From Bugulina stolonifera (taxonomy: Eukaryota; Bryozoa; Gymnolaemata; Cheilostomatida; Bugulidae), in contig OW285187.1 in the NCBI GenBank assembly GCA_935421135.1, positions 20,584,429 through 20,648,428 of the forward strand: DNA of 64,000 nucleotides, read 5' to 3'. The position numbers were made by a program, and so were the translations under genes. The notes beneath the pieces were generated by a model. It ran no database searches, was not told the DNA's origin, and saw only the letters and a list, made by a program, of their open reading frames with translations. How positions within the stretch are numbered: position 1 is the first letter of the stretch; every line of letters begins with the position of its first letter. Shown in pieces: positions 1 to 15,100 of this stretch.

Positions 1-130
1 ATTGTTTCAACTGTCAGACTTGAAAAATACCGAGTTTAAAAACTGTAACACCTGGCGGACACTTTTCCCTTGATGCCATCGATTGTTTAGATGGAAACCC
101 ATAAACACATTTTATCGTTGTGTTCAACAG

Positions 131-3100
131 GTTACACTGCCTGCAGAGATAGTAGCTGTTGTGCTGAATAGTCCACTCAGTGCTCTAGATAAAGATGATT
201 CCATGAAGACTAAGAAGATGAAACGGTGAGACCTCACCCCTACATACTCGCACTGTGTAGTTGTGTATCCACCCCTACATATTCACACTGTGTAGTTAAT
301 GTGCATCCATCCTAGATACTAGCACTCTGTAGTTGTGTGGCTTGTATCAATAAGGTGTGCAGTGCAGTAGACCTTATTCCCGTGTCAACTGTTGAGTTTC
401 AGGTCAAGGACAGCACCCACTGAGGTCAGTAGCCTTGGTTCTGTGGAGTGGAAAGAAGTACGGCTGCTTCTGGAATGGATTCAGAACAAAAAGAAAATAG
501 ACAACAGTAAACTATTGATCTCTCCGTTGTTCAAACTCATCTCACAGTAAGTGATTGTTACACCATTGAAGGGTATTACAGTCATGTTACAGTACAGTAT
601 CAATAGTAGTGGCATGTACATGTACTTACAGACTACATTATACATGTACATGTAATACATTAATATGCACCCTGATAATAATACTTTGTAGAGTTCTAGA
701 GATGTCAGAGGAGGTGGGTTCTGACTACATGAAGCACCTACTATTGGGTTGCTTAGATAATGTCCTCACCAGACTTGGATCTGATACACAAGGTAAATAC
801 TAATATCTTAGCACATCGCTAGATTCAAATATGCCCTGCGTTGAATGTGCTCTTGATTTATATAACCAGATTTGACTGGTTGTAGGTATACATTATATAT
901 TCACAGTATTGAATGTGACCAGAAGTACATTTCTGTTGTTTCTGCACAGGAGGGGATGGCAAGGGGTTGCAGTAGTGGATTTGGCTCCACCTCTTCTATT
1001 ATTGTAGTTGGTTCTATTCTCTCTACTATAGTTCTCACTAATGTATTGCTATTTATGTATAACTAACTGATAAACTAGAGTGACTCAAACTATATTACTC
1101 TTATAGAGGAGGTTGCAGCTGACCAGTTGAATATCGAGTCTATAGTTCAATGTATTCGTACATCTAAGAACCCCCAAACCCACCAGCAAGCTCTGCTACT
1201 GCTCAGAACCATGGCTAAGATCTATCCTGTATGTATGACAATCATATGTATTCACGTACAATGCCTGACTAGAGAACAATAATTTGAAGTTGTCCTTTCA
1301 CATCATAGACTTGCGGAGCAGCTAAACCAGATACTATAAGTTGATATGAAGGCAGCTTAGGAAAGCCACTAAGCTTTTAACCCTGCAAGTCGGCTTCTGA
1401 TTCGTGCAGAGTATTGATTTCGGATTCCAAGCAGCTCATTTGGTTTACACTATTCAAACTACCCAATGTATTATATAATGTAGTATAGTTACATGTGTGT
1501 CTTCTACCCTTCCAGAACCTGGTACTGCACCATGTGATGTCTATATTCACTTACATGGGAGCTAATATTATGAGACAAGATGACATGTACAGCTTTCAGA
1601 TTATAACTAAAACCCTCGACACAGTTGTACCAGAAATTGTTAAGGTATGCTATGCTGTCTGTCATATACATTTTACTTATCTCTGTACATTAGTTCTCTA
1701 TAATATATTGTGGGATTAAATGTCCAGAAATACGATGTATTTTTGAATACCCATGTTCTCTATATTTATCTGTTGAATGTACGAGTATTATCACCATCTG
1801 CTAGATGTACCCTATTGACCCTACGTACATGACTGTATCTGAGTGCGTAAGGTATTCAGTATGCGCTGGCTGGTTAATTTGTTACCATCAGCATTGCTAT
1901 TGTTATTAAACAAGTACGAGCCATCTTGGAGTGATAAATAACAGACTCGGGAGCTGGATGAATATTAGACAAACCTGATTGACCAATTGCCAGGTTTAGT
2001 ACATCATACTTGTTATTGTTATTGTTATTTCTAAGCCTGTGCATCACCGTCAGCATACTAAGATCACTGATATGAAATGTTAAATCCGTGAATATAAAAG
2101 TTCACTTTTCACAGCATGGGCAAATACTATCTCTACGGGTTATTAGTTGGATTATTACTAACTACATTGAGCTTACTCATCTCGTGCTATACGAGTATAT
2201 GCTATTCTACCAGGCGTCAGACGAGAGTGGGGACTACACCATAACAGCTATAATCAGAGTGTTTGTTGACGCTTACCCTCATATACCAGAGCACAGGAGG
2301 CTGCCCCTCTTTACCAAGTTACTACAGACTGTAGATGAGAACAAATACCTGTATGCGTGTGTCTGTTTGTGTATAGAGAACCTGACAACGTCTGCCGCTA
2401 TCATACCAGAGTCTAGTAATGAGTACGACTGGAAGGTAATTCCTACTGTATGCTCCTATTAATACTCACTGATCCATACATCTAGTCTATTGTGTGTATT
2501 CTACTCTGTATTTTTATATATGCTCACAATGAATCTACAGTATTTATGTTTCCTATTGGTACAGTCTACATTGTCTCCAAGATCTGTTTATAGTTTGATG
2601 GTACCCGTAGTTGTGGTAATAATAAATATACAATATACCATGCAGTAAAAGTTGGTTATTAGTTATTTAGGCATTACATCCCATGTATGCATCTGATGAC
2701 TTATAACTTCTAATTAGTGCATGTGTGTGTATGCGTGTAAGAAACAACTGTTATGTGAAAGAGTTGTCTTCTCACAAGATACATGTAGAATTGTAGTTGT
2801 CCTCTCTAGATATTTTATTTAATTACATGGAAATGTTATTTTGTCATCAGTGAAATATATGACACTTTGCATTGGTTAGTGTTCTTTTATGTTATTGCCG
2901 CTGCTCATAGCCGGCTACTGAATGGTGATCACAGGACAAGCAGTACTCTAGTATAGCTGATACTTATTTTATAGACAGAGTCAAACCAGCTTGTCTTCCT
3001 GCTCTCACTGTTCACTCAGTTCAGTGTCAGTAGCCAACTGGAGGCTTGTACAAGGGTCCTGGAGTTTCTCTCCAAACTACCATCTGACCTGAGCCAAACC

Positions 3101-6100
3101 ACAGCCAAGACTGCAAAGAAGACTCCCAAAAAATCTTCAGCTGGTAAATAAACTTGCATGTAAAAGATATTGGTATCGGTCCACATAATTTAAATAAGGA
3201 CAAGTCAGCAGTTCAGATAGCAGTTGAATATGATTTTGTTAGTCATGCATGCATCAAGGTGTGTCGATATTAGAGCTGCAGTGTTCAGCCTAAATGTACA
3301 TACGTGAACAGCACAAGAAACTATTGGGTTGTTATATCGTAATATGCTTTAGCACATTCCAGTGACCAACTAAACATGATTTAAATGCAAAGCGTCACAG
3401 GTTCGTTTTCATAATAATGGTATACATTGCTATTCAGTGGCGTTAACTGCATTTACAAAATATTTTGTCATTTTTATCGGTTTCAGGAAAGAGTAAAAGC
3501 TCAATAAGTGACGGACTGTTTGATTCTGGAGTGTATACAGACAAACAACTGAGGCATTTCAAGTATGAATGTGCCAGTTTCATCGTATCTCTGCTTTCAT
3601 CATCAGTGTTTGTAGAGCAGGTACTGTATATTCACAATACATATTCACTGCTATTTAACTCTTTACCATCAAGCTAGCCTGGTAGTAAACTACTGTGTCA
3701 ATATTGACTATGATATTTCATATTACAAGTGCATGATTGTACTTGGTATGCAAGTCGGGTCTGAATGAATGAGTGGAAACACTGTGATGCTGCAAGGCCT
3801 GTTTGTATAGTATTATTGGTGTATACACACTGGAACCCTTCTATTCACCTTATACTCCATTTACTAACTCCTATCTCTGGATTAAAATATTTGCTGTGAA
3901 TGATATTAGCACAATTATTCAGAGTCAGTATAGCCAACTCACTGCATGAGTTCCATGTTTGGGGAAATATATCATCATGTAATGTTTCTGAGATTATAGC
4001 CACAACAAAAGCCTTGAATTTATGTGTTTTATTATGTGTAGGGAATGTCTCTGTATATTGTGCAGTACTTCATTGTATAATCTCTGATGTGCAGGTAGTA
4101 AACAATGAGGAAGAGTCAGACCTCACTTCCAACTTTAACCAATTGGTAGAGATGGGCCTCCGCTACATTGGGCTAGTTGCCAAGGAGACGAGTAGATATG
4201 CAAGTCACCCTACAGCCAAGTTTTGGAAGGCTCTGCTGCACAAAGCTTATGAAATTCTGGATAAGGTAGAGTGACTCACCTACCCTACCCTAACTGTTAT
4301 GTTGTTATGCTAAAGATAAAGAATTATTATTTGGAGATGCTGTGATTGTTGTTGCAAGACAAGGTCATTTGGAGGTTGCGCAATAACTAGTACTAACATT
4401 GTTTGTCTTGTTGAGCAGGTGAATGCCTTGCTACCCAGCCAAGTGTTCATAGACGTCATATCCAGTCTCCTTGGGAGCGATCTCGTTCTCATCCGTCGTA
4501 AAGCAATGGACCTTCTCAATAACAGACTTCCTCAAACTGTGTTTGATGAGGAGGGGGTGAGTATAATCTATTGTCCTACCTACTCGACCAGCGGAGGGTT
4601 GGTTTTGTACTTGTATTAAGTGTGTTTGTTTGAGAGTAGAGAGTATTATTCTATAATATGATGTGCTAATATACTGTGATAATATTTGTAGATGAGATCA
4701 CTGATTGGACTAATTTCACTTGTGAAAAGTATAGCCTTAGATCATACAACTTCTGATGAGGATACTGAAGACACGACTAACAGGCAGACTGCCCTCTATA
4801 GCCTCAAGATCATGGCGAGAATGCTGGCTAGCTCTCATATAGAACCATTTTTACAGGTTAATATTAGTCCAATTGTCATGGCTTGCCATCACCACTTCGC
4901 TATTTGCTAAATCGCCGACTTGATACTTTACCTATACTTCCTGTCACTTTTACAATACTTACATGGATTTGAATACTATTGTGTTACAGAATCACAGTGT
5001 TCATATCTTGATACAGTTAGACTCAGTACTAAATACTACCCTGAGTGCACTCGGCCTCTTTCTGTCTCTGTATCAACTACAGAGTTGGTTTTCCTATTCT
5101 TATATAATGTACATATTTGCAGTTGTTAATGGAAACATGTGAGGCATTTGGTAACGTACAGTTGGTTGCCATCCGTGCCAATATTCTCCTTTTGGCTGGA
5201 GAGCTCATGTATCAGCTAAAGATAAACGCTCTTCCCGCACTACCTAATGTAGTCAGCCAGGTGTTATCTACCCTTCAACAGGATCACATACTCATCAGGT
5301 ATGAGCTCTACCTTTCCAGTATTTTTCGCTTTCAGAATAATTAGTGTATAGCTTGGGGTCACAGTTATCTGGAAGGATTCATGAGGTTGATCCTCCGGAG
5401 ATCTGTATGAATATCAACTTCTGATATTTTAATTTAATTGATTATGAAAACCATTTCCCACCAGTTCAAGTTCTACCCACTGCACATTGTACTGAGAATG
5501 GTGGAGGGCATTTAAATACCAGGAATTAATGCATCAATTTACAAAAGGATAATGTTAACAAGGCTCACGTCAAACAAAGCAGAGAACAATTTATTCTGTA
5601 ATAAAGTGTTAAATATGATGTACGAGAGTGTAATGAGCATCAGGGTATGTGACATTGAAATCTGTACAAAATAATAAAAAAGTTTGAGTTAACAAGGCTC
5701 ACGTCAAACAAAGCAGAGAACAATTTATTCTGTAATAAAGTGTTAAATATGATGTACGAGAGTGTAATGAGCATCAGGGTATGTGACATTGAAATCTGTA
5801 CAAAATAATAAAAAAGTTTGAGTGAAATACATAATGATGTACATACAATTTGTATAAACACTTGTTTAAATGTCCTTTTGCTTTGAACGCTCGGGGTGAG
5901 TATGTTTAATTTACACACAGCTGTGTTTGCACTAATGCTACAGCCTTAGTAGTATAGCTTTACGGTGGTTGGCAGAACCTTCACTAAAGAGATGTGGTGG
6001 TCGGAGACTGGGACTCAACGTTACTGCCTGAATAGGAAGGCAGGGTATATTTTTCTGGTCTACTACTATGTCGCATGAGTATACACACTGAGGAAACTAA

Positions 6101-9100
6101 TATTATAATTAATACTGCAACTACTGTTAAAACAGTAATTATAATTCCTAAATCACCAAAAAGTACTGACTGCTTAACAAAACCGACTGTTGCTCCACTG
6201 GCAGCTGTAGCTGGTTCTGAGATTACTGAAACTTTCTGTGTTGATGAGATATCAGTTAGTCTCCTGGTCTGGGTGGTGCTCACCTGTAAAATAGGTACAG
6301 GATTAGTAGCTATTAGTAAATCCGTCTAATTACATGATTAGGGAAAATTGCACTTTTCCTAAGTGTTACTAAATGATTGCATTTGCACACGCAGTCCTAC
6401 TGCAGCTTGACGAGTAAGGAAATTTTGATAGAAATACATGTAAACTGTTGTTTGTAGTTGGGCGATTGGGTGGTTGCTCAACAATGATTAATTGAACAAT
6501 TAGAGAAGACAGCTTCTTCAGTGTGTCTAGGTTTCTCCACTTCTGCACTTAACACTGATTTTCAATCTTGTTCTCCAGAAGTTGCTTGTAAAAATCGGCA
6601 ACATGTATGTAAATAACATTGATATAGTAGGCCTACGTACATGCACTTTTGTTGATGAGGAAGAAGGGGCTTGCGTAGACTTTATTGTACTAGGAGTGGT
6701 TTCTGTAGTTGAGGGTCTAGTTGGTGTGGAGCTCACTCGTGTAGAGGTCATTGCTGTGGAGCTCACTGGTGTAGAGCTGATTGATGTGGAGCTCACTGGT
6801 GCAGAGGTCATTGATGTGGAGCTCACTGGTGCAGAGGTCATTGATGTGGAGCTCACTGGTGTAGAGGTCATTGATGTGGAGCTGACTCGTGTAGAGGTCA
6901 TTGGCATGGAGCTCATTGGTGTAGAACTCATTGGTGTGGAGTTCATTGGTGTGGTACTCGCACTGAATGGCTGCTGTGTGGTTGTTGTCAGTGCAACTCG
7001 AGCACATGTCAGGCAGCAGTCAAATATGATTTTATCAGTCACACATCCAGACTCTTCGATATCGGAGCAGTAGCGCTCACTATCTCCATACTTACAATTG
7101 GGTGGCTGTTGTGGCAACTCCTAAAATTTATAAAAAATTCAAATACATGTACGTGTCAAATTAGAACGCCAAGTAACTTTGAGTACAGAGATGCTGTCCC
7201 CATCATTGATAATAAAATGTGATGCCTGAATATTTGATTTCGACGACAAGAATATTTTCAAGTATATTTTTGACATCAATACCAGACAATTTATTATACA
7301 TGTATATAGCAAATTTATTAAAACCACTTACATAATTGAAGCATGTTGTACAGCATGGGTTGCGAATGGCCTCGACATTGCAAATATATGGAGCATTTGA
7401 TATGAACTCTTCACAGTTACTCCACTCGTTTCTTTTACTGCAAGATAATGGCAAAGGTGTTGTTGATGTTATGGTGGTTGGTTGTGTACTTGTCACGGTA
7501 GTAGCTGTTGTCGACTCGGTACTACCCTCTTCTGCAGTAGTTTTCATGACAGGTTCAGCAGTTGTAGTTCTGAAATTCGTTGATGTGCCAGGTTCTGTAA
7601 ACGTTTCTGTAGTTGGCATCGTGTTTGTTTGCTCAGTTGAAAGGCCATTCACTGTGGAGAATTTTGTGGACAATTCTGTTATCATTGATGTAATAGTCGA
7701 TAAGGTGAGCGGTGTCGTCGATACTACTACTGTAGAGTAATCATCTGTTGTGCTGTCGGGGAACGTGGTTTCAGCGGTTGAGGTCTCTTGTGCAATTGTA
7801 TCCGTGTATTCAGTTGTGTCACTAGTTAGTGTGACGGTACTGCTGGTTTCTGTTGCCTCTAATTTAGTAGTTGCACTCGTGCTATCTATGGTAGTTTTGT
7901 CAGTACTAATTGTTGTTTTACCCGAATAATCTGTTGTGCCTATATCCTCTGTTTCTGTTGTTAGACCACCGCCATCTGTCATTTCAGTGTCAACTTCTGT
8001 AGTTTTGTCACTACTTCCCATTGTTTTAGTTTCCAATTCGGTAGTCCTCGTAGTTTTGCCCATCTCTGTTGTCGTAAACCCTCGACTAATGTCAGTGCTA
8101 ACTGTCATCGATTCCGTTGTTATGTCAGTACTAACTGTCGTATATTCAGTAGACATGTCAGTACTATCTGTCGTATATTCCGTAGACATGTCAGTACTAT
8201 CTGTCGTATATTCCGTAGACATGTCAGTACTATCTGTCGTATATTCTGTTGACATGTCAGTACTATCTGTTGTATATTCTGTTGACATATCGGTACTATC
8301 TGTCGTATATTCTGTTGACATGTCGGTACTATCTGTCGTATATTCCGTAGACATGTTGGTACTATCTGTCGTATATTCAGTAGACATGTCAGTACTATCT
8401 GTCGTATATTCCGTAGACATGTCGGTACTATCTGTCGTATATTCCGTAGACATGTCGGTACTATATGTCGTATATTCCGTAGACATGTCGGTACTATCTG
8501 TTGTGTATTCCGTAGACATGTCCGTGCTATCTGTCGTATATTCTGTTGACATGTCGGTACTATCTGTTGTATATTCTGTTGACATATCGGTACTATCTGT
8601 TGTATATTCCGTAGACATATCGGTACTATCTGTCGTATATTCCGTAGACATGTCGGTACTATCCGTCGTATATTCCGTGGACATGTCAGTACTATCTGTC
8701 GTATATTTCGTAGATATGCCAGTACTATCTGTTGTATCTTCCGTAGACATGTCAGTACTATCTGTCGTATATTCCGTAGACATGTCGGTACTATCTTTCG
8801 TATATTCAGTAGACATGTCAGTACTATCTGTCGTATATTCCGTAGACATGTCGGTACTATCTGTCGTATATTCCGTAGACATGTCAGTACTATCTGACGT
8901 ATATTCCGTAGACATGTCGGTACTATCTGTCGTATATTCCGTAGATATGTCAGGACCATCTGTCGTAAATCTAGTAGTTATGTCGGTGCTATCTGTTGCT
9001 GTGTTCTCATATTCTGTGGTAATATCAGTCATGTCCGTCTTTGATGTCACCGATTCTGTTGTACTGCCAGGGTCATCTGTTGTTTTACTCAAAGGTTCTG

Positions 9101-12100
9101 TTGTTGTATCCAAGCTTTGTGTTTCGGTTGATTCAATGTTTGTAGTTAGGTCTACAGTTTCTGTTTTGGTATCTGTAGTCTTCATTGTATTAACTGTTGT
9201 CTTATCCTGGAATGCTGTAGTTTTGTCGGAGGTTTCAGTTTCTGTAGGTTTAGAATCTGTAGTGGTATCAAGGACAGGTGTTCTCTCATCTATTGTTATC
9301 GGTTTCTCAGTAGTTTTGTCACTTTTTGTCGCTCCATCATCCGTTGTAAGTGATTTGGAGGTTTTGCCTGTTTGTTGCGTTTCTGTTGTCTCAAATTCAG
9401 TATCAGTTTCTGTAGTAGATATTTCAGGTATGTCCGTAAATACAGTCTGAGTCTTGGTAGATGCATCATCTGTATCTGTTGTGGCTAAATTGTCAATTGT
9501 TTGACTGGCTGTCGATTCCTGTGTGTTTACTTCTGGCAGAATACTTGAGCTTGGTTCAGTAGTTTTTCTACCACTAGAGGGCTCTGTAATACTGCTAGTC
9601 AGAATACGATCATCCGTTGATCTACCAATTGACGATGTTAAACTGCTAGTAGTCAAATCGCTTATTATTTTATCTGGTGTTGTTTTAGCTGGGACAAATG
9701 TGGTTGTAGTCGATGATACAGTTGAGGTAGTAATATGTGCTGTAGTTGTGCTGGTAGATATGCTAGTGGTTGTTACATTTTCACATGTCTTACAGCAATC
9801 ACCGAAAAGGTTTTCAGAGATACAGTCATTCTCTGTAAACTGGTCACATTTATTCGGATCCCGATTTCCAAAGTCACAATTCAATGTGTTACTTGTTAAG
9901 TTGCTACATGATTCGCAGCATACCTGTAGAAGAGATGCACACCGTTATGTTTATTATATTATTCACTAAATAGCAACATGGCTGTTATGATCAGAATACA
10001 CAGGTCAAAATATTTATGCCTTGAGACCATATTGCCCTGAGACCATATTTTTATGTTTATAACACACTTTACCTAACTGCAAATAAGGCTTAACAACTTG
10101 CCGTTGAAACAGTGGCATCGTAACATAGATGTTTGAATAAAGGAATGAATCCTTCGCAGTATTGAGATAATATAGGCTCATCGAGACACAGCTGGGCATC
10201 AGTCAGCTCGGTTCCACACAGCCCCAGCACCATCAACCAAGCTATTTTCTTAAAATTCCAATCCATCAGCTCCATTCATTCATTGAATACCTAAAAGAGA
10301 TCTTGTATTTATACTTGATAGTACACATGTTTGTATTCAATTGTACGATGTCTCAATGAATCAACAAACTTACACCAACATTTCAGCCTTTTGTTTTATA
10401 TTCAGACAGTTTAATGGAGTTTATGCAAACAATTTTAAATCTATGAAGTTATTTTAATGGTAGACTAAACATTCCCATTAATGAAATCAAAATAAATAAA
10501 CAACAACATATGTGTGATGCCTACTTGAATGGAGCTGCCTGAATGATACTGTCAAAGACCCACATGTATATATGTATATATATAGCCAGTGTACCCGCTA
10601 TGTACATGTACAATTTCTATTATTTATATTGAATCAAATATGATCTACTGGAGTAGTAGGCTAGCGTAACAACTAAACTAATAAATGGTAGAATGTCTAG
10701 TGTTATAACTATGAGCTAGCTAGTCTGCAGGGACATGCCACACCTAGTGGAATCTGGGAGATCATTATTCATTGATCTATTACTCATAGCCCATTCAAAT
10801 ATGTTACAATATACTCTTTGTCAACCAAATCCTCTTACTATTGAGAAAATCAATTGAGTTGCTGTACTTGTAGGTGCTGTTATATTCAACTACAAGTCTC
10901 AAACTTTTACAGTCATGCTAGTTCATCGTAGACTGGGTTCAATAACATTATGTAATATTGCATTACATCAGGATTGTTTGTGCAGCTTGTGAGAAATAGC
11001 ATGCTCTTCTATAATCTAGGGAAATCATTTTATAGCAGAATACTGGTGATAATGTGCCATAAGATGAGATCAAATCCATGCAGTAATTACCCTAGGTGCG
11101 AACTGAACCATACATAGTAACTGTGGCTTAGGGGAGAAGGGCATCTGACCAGGAAGATGACATAAAGTGAATTCATGAAATGCCAATCATTTTCTTCCCC
11201 CGTCGATAGCTTACACTGCGAGATGATGGTATTCATAGAAGATTTCATGTTGAACAATCTGACCTCAAATCTGCAACCATGTCCTGTTGAGATTCAATGA
11301 TAAAACTATGAGTTTACAAGCATAAACTAAAGGCGTGGCACCTACCATTATTTCTGTGGCAAGAACGAGACACATGTAAATACTACAATATGTAGGTGCT
11401 AGATGTTATATACTAGAAAATACTCACCTGGAGAGGAAATGTTCCTAATCTTTATCTTTTAGTTCGTTGAAAAACCGGAATAAATGAAATCGGCATCTTT
11501 TTACTCAACGCCACTGATTTAGTCAATAATCATACCTAATACCCCCTACCCATTAGATATGACTGTGGCCGAAGCCAAACAATATGCATTACTAAGTGCA
11601 GCTAGCAAACATTGTTAAAATTGTAAAGGGCAGGGTAAGCAGCATATTTTACCGATATATTGTTTGTATATAATGCGAAACAATAGCAATAGTTTGTATG
11701 GGCCCGGGGAAATAGAGCATTGTTGATTGGCTATGCTGGGGCACTGGGTGTGTACATTAGTATATTATTTATCCTTAAGGTGTAGTGAAGACAATGTAAT
11801 ATGTTTTCCATTTTTATTCATACCTGTACATGGGATTGGATAATGTTGATGTTGAATCATTAGATCAATATTTGAATGGGAACCTGTTTGAGGCACTGGA
11901 AGTGGGTAAGGAAATGGCTATTAACATGGTAATAGTTCACCAAATAATTGGTGTAGTACAAATACACCCCTGAGAATAAGGGTTTGTTATTGCTTATCTC
12001 ATTGGACAAAGCGTGAAACATGGTCATACATGTTGGGGAGTTGTCTAGACACTATAGTCGATATGACAACTCCAGTATATGACAACTCATAGAATACAAT

Positions 12101-15100
12101 CATGTGCATGTATAATTGGCAAAATGCAATAATCTTAGTTAGTGGGAGGATGCCATGTACAGTACAGGTGCATCATAGTACACACAATACTCTGCTTGTA
12201 GCAACCACCTGCTGTGGATTAGTGCATTGACGGCTCTCCAGAAGATTGTAGAGTCGATGCCAGGTTTCCTCAGTCAATACCTACTAGACATAATAACTAT
12301 AGTGTGTAAGCAGAGCAGCGTAGTGACATCTGGTGGAGACACGTATAAAGGTTACAAAGCTCAGCTTCCTCTACGCCTCAAAACCCTAAGGTAAAACCCT
12401 AGCTGATTGCTATATTGCATTAAAATGCTTATGTATGTAGTATATTGCACTAGTATGGATCATGTTATATACATGAATGGGGTTTAACTACTGCTGGTCG
12501 TTGAAACCTTGTGAAACAGTGAAAAGGTAGGAAACTTATCATATACACTGTTCATAGTCATACAGTCTTTGCCTATTTTATACACAATGCAGTGTAATGT
12601 CGAATTTGTGTTTTAGAGAGTCTGTGGCTGCGGAGTTCTCTCCTCGTGTCTTAGTTCCTATTCTAACAAAGGCCTACAGTGACATCATGTCCCATCAGGT
12701 ATTGCACTTGAGTTATAATACTACTACCACTGGTATACAAGTGATTTCCTTTTCCCTCATGTATTCCCAAATAGTCCATCAGCCAACCATCAAAAAGTGG
12801 CTTAGTTTTTGAAGTTCGCTCCTGACCTCTCCAATCTACACAAATTTTTGGCTCCAAAGTAAACAGAACCTGAATTTTATGATTCTGGAAACTAACCCTC
12901 TGAAATATGTTGACGGAGACCTCAAATTTTAGGTCAAAGTTCACCCCCTCAGCAAAAATTGCCAATATCTGCCATTTTTTGTGGTTTGCAAACCTTCTGA
13001 CACAAAATCCATAATGCATGAGCTCTTCATATTTCAACATAATGTTACTACAAGTAGTCTAGTGGTCTGTGTCAAAATTCATAAGTGTCAGTTCAAAGGT
13101 CTTATAATTACAGGGAAAATTCCTTCGTTACAGAGGGGATAATTCCCTATAATAGAAAACCTTCTGGCACCAAATCCATAACACATAGGCTCTTCATATT
13201 CAACTATGATGCTACCACAAGCAGTCTAGTGCTCCATGTAAAATTTCATGAGTGTCAGTCCAAAAGCTCTATGATTAAAAGATAAATCATTTCGTTACGG
13301 AGGGGATAATTCCTAATAACAGCAAATCATTGAAATTTCCACAAACTGCAGAGATTTTTGGTGTTATCGTAAACAAGGCCTCAATCTCATGATTCCAGAA
13401 TAGTTTGACAATGACTTTCTTCCTATTTAAGGATGGTGTTACTACATTTAGTGCAATACCCTGTGCATAATAACATGACAACCTGTGCAGACTTTCTACG
13501 GAGAGCAACATCTCTTTTGTCACAGAGGAAATAACACGTAAAATAATCATTCATGAAAATTTTAGAATGTTATAAACATTTACTGTTACACAGGTGACCT
13601 TCCAAGTATACTCTAGTGCTGTTCTACTGTATCTACTTGAGAACTTATAAGCCATCAGTGTATCTTGTAGTGTAGTTTCAGCATCAGCCCAGCGATTGTA
13701 AGATAATATTGATGTACTTTATTACAATTAAAGATACAGGTTAGGTAGTATATTATATTTAGTGACAAAACATACAATATATGCAAAAACCCATGACATA
13801 ATGACTTCTTGCAGGGACAATAAGAACTAGAGCTAATAGACTCAAGTTGGAAGCAAAATGTGCTGTAATATGAAACTAAAAAATTAATTATAATTTGATT
13901 CCGTAAGATACAGGTAACCATTCAGGTAACCATAGGATACAGGTAACCATACAAGTAACCATACAGGTAACCATACAAGTAACCATACAGGTAACCATAC
14001 AGGTAACCATACAGGTAACCGTAACACAAGCACAAAACATGATATGCATGTAAATTTAAAATTAGAATTTAGGCTAAACTTACAATTAATATACAGGCAT
14101 ACAAGTACCTATATGTCATCTGGTACTGTGTACTTGCATGTTATTGGTCTTCTTACAGGAGCAACAGACAGTATGTAACATGTTAGGATAAAGAGTTTCA
14201 CCACTAAATAACTTTGTAGGTGAGATCTACATCATTCTCTCATCCATAGTTAACAGGGCTCAGTTTATGGACTCTTGTCATCATCACCATCGGTGGTACT
14301 GTATGCTGCTGAGGTTGATCGTGATTCAGTTGAGGTAGTAACACAACACCATTGTTTCTAGCCAGTCCGTCCTAGCAAAAGACAAAAATACACAAACTCA
14401 TCTAATTTTTTTTAAAAAGATGTTTCCAAGGATATGAATTGCTAAACAACAAATTATATCTGTTTTTACCCTTCATAATGTAAGCGCATGTACGCGTGCT
14501 TGTAATTTAAACTTCTGCATGTTTGAACATAAGGGAGAAAAGTGCTTCAAGGAATTCTTACATGTACAATGTACATGTTCTTACATGTACAATGTACATG
14601 TATATAAAACTCACCGACTTATACTCCTCGGCGTGACCAGCCCCTAGCAGCTCTCTCTGCCAGGTGCCAGTGCTGGCCAACTCCCTGTGAGAAAGGCCCA
14701 GATAACATGGCCTTTTCTTTGTGCAGGGGTAGAGGAGTTGCCTTGAAGCCATGACCCCAAGGACTTTAATATGTGGCACAGGAGCAATTGTGGCTGGATG
14801 CTCTTCCTAACACCACCGTGACCGGGGTCTGAACCTGGAACCTTCAGCATGAAAGCTCAGCATCCTAACCCCTAAGCCACGGCTGCTCCCTTACAATGTA
14901 CATGCATATGTCATCCATCAAAGATATTTTATAATATCCAATCAACACACATCTAGCCCCTTACATCGGCAGTATGAACATACTTACTAAGGCGAGGTCT
15001 GTCAGCAGACTTGCTGTGCATATCTTGTAACGCTGGTATGGATACAGACGCCTTATCACTCACCAATCACATCTTCACGGTCACTTTTCAGCAATGCAAC

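Noticed and set aside
8120..8959. 279-codon minus-strand frame of RNIRQIV-type repeats
   Set aside because: Another frame of the same minisatellite; the mucin frame has signal peptide, cysteine modules and a membrane helix, this one has none.
7936..9450. 504-codon open frame on the plus strand, rich in Val/Ser/Tyr repeats
   Set aside because: It is the antisense of the mucin 33-bp array; a 33-bp period keeps all frames without stops. It has no signal peptide or splice logic.
12663..13040. 125-codon minus-strand frame
   Set aside because: It runs through a HEATR1 exon in antisense and into the repeat unit of the 3.8-kb element.
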